Positions 4,899-9,061 of a DNA stretch of 9,061 nucleotides are shown in pieces; positions within the stretch are counted from its first letter, which is position 1, and the number at the start of each line of letters is the position of its first letter. The notes beneath the pieces are model-generated. The model was not told the DNA's origin. It searched no databases and saw only the letters and a list, made by a program, of their open reading frames with translations. The DNA is taken from positions 1-9,061 of the forward strand of contig CALWVC010000054.1 in NCBI GenBank assembly GCA_944384865.1, read 5' to 3'. The position numbers and the translations under genes are program-made. The stretch comes from an uncultured Clostridia bacterium. Lineage in GTDB: Bacteria > Bacillota > Clostridia > Oscillospirales > Acutalibacteraceae.

Positions 4899-5819
4899 AT
4901 GGATCAGGCGTTTAACAACGCAGTGTCTGTATTGCAGGAAAAGCTTTGCCGGGTTTTGCTGATGCTTCCCCAGACGCTTAAAAGCAGCGTACAGGAGGTG
5001 CGGATCCGGGTCAGACAGCCTGTGATGTTGACGGTTTCAGAACAAAATCAGGTGGTTACCGACAGTTTTGGCAACCCTGTGATCTGTGATCAGTTTGATC
5101 TGGCCGAAAACTTCCGCAGTTTGTGCGATTATTCGGTTTACAGCTATCAGAGCCAGATCAATAACGGGTTTATCACCATCAAAGGCGGACATCGCGCCGG
5201 TATTTGTGGCACGGCAGTAACTGAAAACGGCAAGATTATCAATATCAAACAAATCACTTCAATCAATCTGCGCATTGCCCGGCAGCATGCAGGAACCGCC
5301 CGGCAGATATTACGCTGGTACATACAGCACGGACTGCAAAATACCCTGTTGATCGGACCGCCCGGCAGCGGCAAAACCACCATGCTGCGGGATCTGGCGC
5401 GGGAGGTGAGCAATGGCGGGCAGCTACCGGGCAGACGGGTTTGTATTGTGGACGAGCGGGGAGAAATCAGCGGCAGCACCGGCAGCGGGCCGGCTTTCGA
5501 TGTAGGCGGTATGACCGACTGTTTATATGGATATCCCAAGGCGGTGGGAATCAGCAGCGCGCTGCGGTCGATGTCGCCGCAGGTGATTTTATTTGACGAA
5601 ATCGCAGATGCGGCCGAACTGCGGCAGGTGGCTGAAAGCTTTTATGCGGGTGTGAACGTTATTACCAGCGTTCATGCCGGCAGCAGCGAAGATTTTTATA
5701 AAAGACGGATTATTCGGGAACTGTTGAACAGTGAAATGTTTGACTGTTTTGTATTTTTATCCGGCGGGGCGCCCGGGAAAATCGAATTTATCTGTACAAG
5801 AAGGGAACTGCGTGTTTAA
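4899..5819 (+). CDS. spoIIIAA: Stage III sporulation protein AA, secretion-type ATPase
   Basis: The 306-residue ATPase of the mother-cell side of the SpoIIIA-SpoIIQ channel, needed to keep the engulfed forespore active. It is related to the motor ATPases of type II/IV secretion. The Walker A loop GPPGSGKTT is at residues 153-161, VDERGEISG at about 184-192, and the Walker B strand VILFDEIAD at about 229-237 with D233 and E234; ITSVHAGS further on is the sensor-like segment. The N-terminal half contains the conserved VQEVRIRVRQPV and the region around residues 85-120 ending in GFITIKGGHRAGICG. Length is normal. AAAGGAG lies 7 nt before the ATG. It is the first gene of the operon, just after a sigma-E-like promoter, and its end overlaps spoIIIAB by 8 nt. 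Confidence 0.97.
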   Translation: MDQAFNNAVSVLQEKLCRVLLMLPQTLKSSVQEVRIRVRQPVMLTVSEQNQVVTDSFGNPVICDQFDLAENFRSLCDYSVYSYQSQINNGFITIKGGHRAGICGTAVTENGKIINIKQITSINLRIARQHAGTARQILRWYIQHGLQNTLLIGPPGSGKTTMLRDLAREVSNGGQLPGRRVCIVDERGEISGSTGSGPAFDVGGMTDCLYGYPKAVGISSALRSMSPQVILFDEIADAAELRQVAESFYAGVNVITSVHAGSSEDFYKRRIIRELLNSEMFDCFVFLSGGAPGKIEFICTRRELRV

Positions 5820-6309
5820 GATCTTTGGAATTTTACTGTTGGCTGCATGTCCTGCCGCGGCTGGTTTTTTATTGGCGGGAGCGAAAAGCAAGCGTATCGC
5901 GCAATTACAGGCTGCGTTGGTGCTGCTGGGGGCGTTAGAGCAATATATTTCCTATGAAACGGCGACGCTTTCGGAGATTACATACAAGTTGAAAGAGGAC
6001 GCCCGTTTTCATGTGTTGGGGCTGTCTATGTTGGATACTCATCGGCGGGACGCGGCCGCAGCACTGTGTGCGTGCTTTCGGGAAAATCCGGCGCTGTGTC
6101 TGGAACAGCAGGATGTGCAGCTGCTCTGCGATTGCTGTTCGAATTTGGGGGCGACGGATACTGCCGGGCAGATCCGGCATTGCCGAATGTACCGGCAGGC
6201 GCTGGAGCAGCGACTGGAGGAACAGCGACCGGTATGCAGGCAGAAAAGCAGGCTGTATCGTTCTTTGGGTGTTTTTGCCGGCTTATTTTGCGCGGTGCTG
6301 TTTTGTTAA
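5812..6309 (+). CDS. spoIIIAB: Stage III sporulation protein AB
   Basis: A 165-residue membrane protein of the SpoIIIA complex with a GspF-like role as partner of the AA ATPase. The start is a GTG at 5812, overlapping the end of spoIIIAA by 8 nt, preceded by AAGGGA. It gives the expected N terminus, an immediate membrane helix (residues 3-23, FGILLLAACPAAAGFLLAG). An ATG at 5731 is in frame, but would overlap spoIIIAA by 89 nt and add residues not typical of the family. The conserved LEQYISYETATLSEI segment is at about 42-56, and a C-terminal hydrophobic helix LGVFAGLFCAVLF ends the protein. The long soluble middle is cysteine-rich (several Cys between about residues 75 and 115). It lies between spoIIIAA and spoIIIAC, with a 55-nt gap after it. 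Confidence 0.93.
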   Translation: MFKIFGILLLAACPAAAGFLLAGAKSKRIAQLQAALVLLGALEQYISYETATLSEITYKLKEDARFHVLGLSMLDTHRRDAAAALCACFRENPALCLEQQDVQLLCDCCSNLGATDTAGQIRHCRMYRQALEQRLEEQRPVCRQKSRLYRSLGVFAGLFCAVLFC

Positions 6310-6364
6310 AAGCCGGTCGCGGCGCTTTGAATAAGGGATGGTCTGAAAGGAATGGGTATCAGGT

Positions 6365-6559
6365 ATGGACGTGGATCTGATTTTTAAAATCGCGGCGATT
6401 GGAATTATCGTAGCGGTATTACACCAGGTGTTGCTGCGTTCGGGCAGAGAAGAACAGGCCATGATGGTGACGCTGGCGGGTATCGTCGTGGTGTTGATGA
6501 TCGTCGTGCAGGAAATCAGTTCGCTGTTTGAAACGGTGAAATCGGTGTTTGGACTGTGA
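6365..6559 (+). CDS. spoIIIAC: Stage III sporulation protein AC
   Basis: A 64-residue integral membrane protein of two helices (about 4-24 and 33-52) joined by the conserved cytoplasmic-type loop SGREEQA. This is the usual size and pattern of SpoIIIAC, a small channel subunit of the mother-cell membrane. AAAGGA (6346-6351) is 13 nt from the ATG, rather far, and an AGG directly precedes the start; an upstream ATG at 6352 is out of frame and soon stops. Its TGA overlaps the GTG start of spoIIIAD. Confidence 0.95.
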   Translation: MDVDLIFKIAAIGIIVAVLHQVLLRSGREEQAMMVTLAGIVVVLMIVVQEISSLFETVKSVFGL

Positions 6560-6945
6560 ACAGTATGATTGCCGTCTGCGGCTTTTGCCTGGTCTGCACG
6601 GTGATCCTGGTGCTTTTGCGCAAAGGGAACCCGGAATTTGCAGTGCCGGTATCGCTGCTGGCCGGTGCGGCGGTGCTGCTGTTTATTATCGGCAACAGCG
6701 TGGGTATTTTTAATATGATTTCGGAATTTTCCCAGAACGCCGGTATGGATGAGGCGCACATCAAGCTGATCTTTAAGGCATTGGGCATCTGTTATATTAC
6801 CCGGCTTGCCTGTGACGTCTGTAAGGACAGCGGAGAGACGGCGCTGGCCTCTAAAGTAGATCTGGCGGGGCGGATTACCATCGCGGCACTGTCGCTGCCT
6901 TTGATTACCGCGCTGCTGCAAACCGTAACGACGCTGCTTATGTAA
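6556..6945 (+). CDS. spoIIIAD: Stage III sporulation protein AD
   Basis: A 129-residue polytopic membrane protein of the SpoIIIA complex, homologous in part to SpoIIIAC. It starts at a GTG that shares GTGA with the spoIIIAC stop, an arrangement implying translational coupling; there is no strong ribosome binding site of its own. Hydrophobic segments lie at about 4-21, 29-52 and 104-127, with the conserved amphipathic region DEAHIKLIFKALGICYITRLACDVCKDSGE at about 65-94 and the VDLAGRI motif at 101-107 characteristic of the family. The length agrees with known SpoIIIAD. The next gene starts 14 nt downstream. Confidence 0.95.
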   Translation: MNSMIAVCGFCLVCTVILVLLRKGNPEFAVPVSLLAGAAVLLFIIGNSVGIFNMISEFSQNAGMDEAHIKLIFKALGICYITRLACDVCKDSGETALASKVDLAGRITIAALSLPLITALLQTVTTLLM

Positions 6946-6959
6946 AAGGAATTACGATA

Positions 6960-8120
6960 ATGAAAAAACTGTTGTTTGGGATGTTGTTTGTCTGCCTGTT
7001 TTGCCTGCCGGCGTCGGCCGAGACCTATGAATTTCAGCAACAAACCGTTTCGGATACCGATACACTGTATGAACAGCTGTATGATGAAATCGGCCTGCAG
7101 GAACTGATGGACAATGTGCCGCAGCAGGCAAAGCAGTTGCTGGATAAGGCGCAGGTGCAGCCGCAGGATCCGGCCTCGCTGTCAGATCTGTTCAGTGCGC
7201 AGGGGCTACAGAAACTGGGCGGCTATTTGCTGGATCAGATCCTGTCTCCGCTGCGATATGCGGCGGTGCTGTTGACGGTGATTCTGCTGTGCGCGGTATT
7301 ATACAGCATGCGGCCGGAGAGCGGGGCGGGTGGCAATGTGCTGTTTTCGCTTCAGACGGTGGCGGTATTGGTCTGTATGCTGACCATCTGTGCGCCGGTG
7401 TTGCAGCTGATCGCAGATGCAACCGATGCCATCCAGTCAAGCGGCATTTTTTTAGCCAGCTTTGTGCCGGTGTTTACGGCGGTTTTGATTGCCGCAATGC
7501 GCGCAGGAACCGCTGCGGCGGTGCAGCCGCTGCTGTTTTTCGCCTCACAGGCAGTGGCGCGGCTGGGTCAGCATGTGGTAACGCCATTGGCCAGCGCATA
7601 TCTGGCGCTGGGCGCGGCGGGTGGCGTGTCCGGCGGCATACAGTTAAAAGGGCTGACCGATCTGGTGAAAAAGGCCGCTACCTGGCTGTTGACCGGAGGT
7701 ATGACGGTATATCTTGCGATTTTGTCTGTGCAGACGGCGATCACCGGCAGCGCGGATACAGCTGCGACCAAAACCGCCAAGTTTTTGGTCGGCAGCTTTG
7801 TGCCGGTGGTGGGCACTTCGGTTTCAGAGGCGCTGAATACGATGCAATCCTGTGTGATGCTGGTAAAATCTTCGGTGGGGATCTATGGGATTATTGTATT
7901 GCTGATCCTGCTGCTGCCGCCGCTGTTGGAGCTGGTGTTCTGGAAGCTGGCGCTGCTGCTTTGCAGCGGGATCAGTCAGATGTTTTCCCTGGATAGTGTC
8001 AAGACGATGCTGGAGATTGTATCCGGCGCGTTATCATTGCTGCTGTCGGTTCTGATTGTGATTGGTATGATGACGGTTATTTCCATTACGGTGCTTTTAA
8101 TAGGGAGCGGTGCGGTATGA
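6960..8120 (+). CDS. spoIIIAE: Stage III sporulation protein AE
   Basis: A 386-residue large membrane subunit of the mother-cell channel. It has a typical signal peptide (KK, hydrophobic core, ASA at 18-20), a polar extracytoplasmic region to about residue 95 with the YDEIGLQELMD segment, and then about seven to eight hydrophobic segments (near 98-116, 126-150, 162-180, 185-200, 206-225, 240-258, 308-333, 355-381). Family landmarks include SSGIFLASFVPVFTAVL and FLVGSFVPVVGTSVSEA. The size is close to Bacillus SpoIIIAE. AAAAGGA (6944-6950) is 9 nt before the ATG and overlaps the spoIIIAD stop. Its own stop overlaps the spoIIIAF start by 4 nt (ATGA). Confidence 0.96.
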   Translation: MKKLLFGMLFVCLFCLPASAETYEFQQQTVSDTDTLYEQLYDEIGLQELMDNVPQQAKQLLDKAQVQPQDPASLSDLFSAQGLQKLGGYLLDQILSPLRYAAVLLTVILLCAVLYSMRPESGAGGNVLFSLQTVAVLVCMLTICAPVLQLIADATDAIQSSGIFLASFVPVFTAVLIAAMRAGTAAAVQPLLFFASQAVARLGQHVVTPLASAYLALGAAGGVSGGIQLKGLTDLVKKAATWLLTGGMTVYLAILSVQTAITGSADTAATKTAKFLVGSFVPVVGTSVSEALNTMQSCVMLVKSSVGIYGIIVLLILLLPPLLELVFWKLALLLCSGISQMFSLDSVKTMLEIVSGALSLLLSVLIVIGMMTVISITVLLIGSGAV

Positions 8121-8575
8121 GCATGTTTAAAGAGGCGGTGACAGCAGTATGTTTTGCGGCGATTGCCATGGGTGCGGCGGAACTGCTGCTGCCGGACGGC
8201 GGGATGAAACCGCAGTTGCGCCTGTTAACGGGAACCGTGTTGATCATTGCGATTTTGACGCCGTGTATCGGGTTGCTGCGTATGCAGCCTGAGCAATATA
8301 TCCAAGACTTTTCAGAATATACACAGCAGCAGTCGCTCGAACAAACAGCGGCAAAAAGCTATGCCAGAAATTTATCGGTATTGCTGTCTGCTGCCGGCGT
8401 GCAGGATGCAAAAATCCAAATAAACACGGATATGTCAGAGCGTGGCAGCATACAAATGAAAGGGGCAACCGTTTATGTTGCGCGGCTGGAACAGGACGCC
8501 GAACAGCTGGAGCAACAGCTGTCTGCACAGCTGGGCGTGGCGGTAACGGTCGAGGAGGAACAGCAAAATGAGTGA
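8117..8575 (+). CDS. spoIIIAF: Stage III sporulation protein AF
   Basis: A 152-residue protein with two N-terminal membrane helices (about 6-24 and 35-54) and a C-terminal soluble domain facing the intermembrane space. In Bacillus this domain adopts the ring-building fold of secretion-system proteins and has been shown or proposed to form part of the channel. The FKEAVTAVCFAAIAMGAAELLLP start and LLTGTVLIIAILTPCIGLL second helix are typical. It is shorter than the roughly 206-residue Bacillus protein; from memory, clostridial forms are often short. The C terminus ends in an acidic and Gln-rich tail (VEEEQQNE). The ATG lies in the ATGA overlap with spoIIIAE and its end overlaps spoIIIAG by 8 nt. 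Confidence 0.9.
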   Translation: MSMFKEAVTAVCFAAIAMGAAELLLPDGGMKPQLRLLTGTVLIIAILTPCIGLLRMQPEQYIQDFSEYTQQQSLEQTAAKSYARNLSVLLSAAGVQDAKIQINTDMSERGSIQMKGATVYVARLEQDAEQLEQQLSAQLGVAVTVEEEQQNE

Positions 8576-9061
8576 CTGGAAATCATTAGCAACAAAAGTG
8601 CTGCCGCAGCCGTTGAAAAAACATGCGAAGCTGTTGCTTTGTGCCGGGCTGGCCGGTATCGCGTTCATTTTGCTTTCCGGTCTGTTTACCGGCGAAGAGC
8701 AGGAACAGGTCAAAGAAACGCAGCTGACGGCCGAACAGTACACGCAGATGCTGGAAGATAACCTGCGAAAAACGGTGCAGGAGATTGTAGGAGGCAAGCC
8801 TTCGGTGATGGTGACGCTGGAGACCGGGGTGGAATATGTATATGCCAATGAGGAAAAGGCGGACAGCAATGAAGATACCGCCAAACAGCAGAAAAAGGAT
8901 TCCAGTGAAAAAAAGGTGGTGGTGGTCAATTCTGATTCCGGGGAAATTCCACTGACCGTTACGCAGATTATGCCCACTGTAAAAGGGGTGGTGATCGTGT
9001 GTAACGGCGGCGGTGATGAGACGGTGCAGACCATCATCAAAAATACGGTGACTACAGCGCT
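8568..9061 (+). CDS. spoIIIAG: Stage III sporulation protein AG (partial, runs off the window)
   Basis: The first 164 residues of SpoIIIAG, which forms a large ring in the intermembrane channel of the SpoIIIA-SpoIIQ complex. The ATG at 8568 overlaps spoIIIAF by 8 nt, and AGGAGG (8553-8558) stands 9 nt before it. One membrane helix is at about 22-40; the rest is extracytoplasmic. The ring-building core is visible as VQEIVGGKPSVMVTLETG (70-87), then a charged Ser/Lys/Glu-rich insert at about 95-115 flanking the characteristic loop region, and then the strand KKVVVVNSDSGEIPL and the signature KGVVIVCNGGGDETVQ (139-154). The C-terminal few residues are missing because the window ends. spoIIIAH would be expected next. 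Confidence 0.95.
   Translation, partial: MSDWKSLATKVLPQPLKKHAKLLLCAGLAGIAFILLSGLFTGEEQEQVKETQLTAEQYTQMLEDNLRKTVQEIVGGKPSVMVTLETGVEYVYANEEKADSNEDTAKQQKKDSSEKKVVVVNSDSGEIPLTVTQIMPTVKGVVIVCNGGGDETVQTIIKNTVTTA

Noticed and set aside
4628..4915. A 95-codon + strand frame running into the start of spoIIIAA.
   Set aside because: It crosses a terminator hairpin and the sigma-E-like promoter, overlaps the spoIIIAA start, has no ribosome binding site, and its composition does not look like a protein.
6283..6921. A 212-codon frame on the - strand.
   Set aside because: It is fully antisense to spoIIIAC and spoIIIAD, whose products are clearly recognised. The sequence is rich in Gln, Arg and Thr, as expected of a shadow frame.
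7289..7996. A 235-codon + strand frame inside spoIIIAE.
   Set aside because: It is an out-of-frame shadow of the spoIIIAE coding sequence; Arg/Gly/Cys-rich composition and no ribosome binding site.
8435..9040. A 201-codon frame on the - strand, Ser/Thr/Cys-rich.
   Set aside because: It is antisense to spoIIIAF and spoIIIAG, which are recognised with good starts and overlaps.
1..9061. CRISPR array, transposon ends, phage genes or rRNA.
   Set aside because: No regularly spaced repeats, transposase, integrase, phage structural genes or ribosomal RNA sequence were seen on either strand.

Overview
The window looks like chromosomal DNA from an endospore-forming member of the Clostridia. It has moderate GC, AGGAGG-type ribosome binding sites and a sporulation operon. 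The strongest evidence is a colinear spoIIIAA-AB-AC-AD-AE-AF-AG cluster on the right, whose last gene runs off the window. The species cannot be named from the sequence alone; gene lengths and composition would suit an Oscillospiraceae/Ruminococcaceae-like anaerobe.

Left part (about 1-2290, + strand): a membrane protein with an N-terminal four-cysteine zinc ribbon, a Gln/Tyr-rich linker and an unusual Tyr-Asp repeat is followed 14 nt later by galU (UDP-glucose pyrophosphorylase). The pair ends at a perfect 24-nt palindromic terminator.

Middle part (about 2320-4630): a compact redox module. Three genes on the - strand are packed into one operon, in transcription order: an iron-sulfur-flavoprotein-like reductase with a complete four-Cys motif, a paralogous NADPH-dependent FMN reductase-like protein lacking one of those cysteines, and a flavin-reductase-domain (split-barrel) protein. 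They are transcribed divergently from an HxlR/DUF24-family regulator. The AT-rich intergenic region holds a good promoter for the operon and three copies of a TACTT/AAGTA motif lying over the promoter elements of both transcripts. The likely logic is a redox- or electrophile-responsive HxlR protein controlling flavin-dependent reductases. Terminators close both ends, and the regulator and control region are visibly more AT-rich than the flanks, so the module may be an insertion.

Right part (4630-9061, + strand): a roughly 270-nt spacer with a decayed-looking or very small reading frame and a second terminator. Directly after it comes a sequence fitting the sigma-E promoter consensus, and then the spoIIIA operon. 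Its products build the mother-cell half of the channel joining mother cell and forespore: the AA ATPase, AB, the AC/AD/AE membrane proteins, and the AF/AG ring-type proteins. Several genes overlap by 4-8 nt, which implies translational coupling.

Most genes are recognisable families. The less explained items are the low-complexity zinc-ribbon membrane protein, the architecture of the redox module and its operator-like repeats, and the orphan mini-frame before spoIIIA. I did not find a clearly new system such as a CRISPR array, phage defence locus or transposon.
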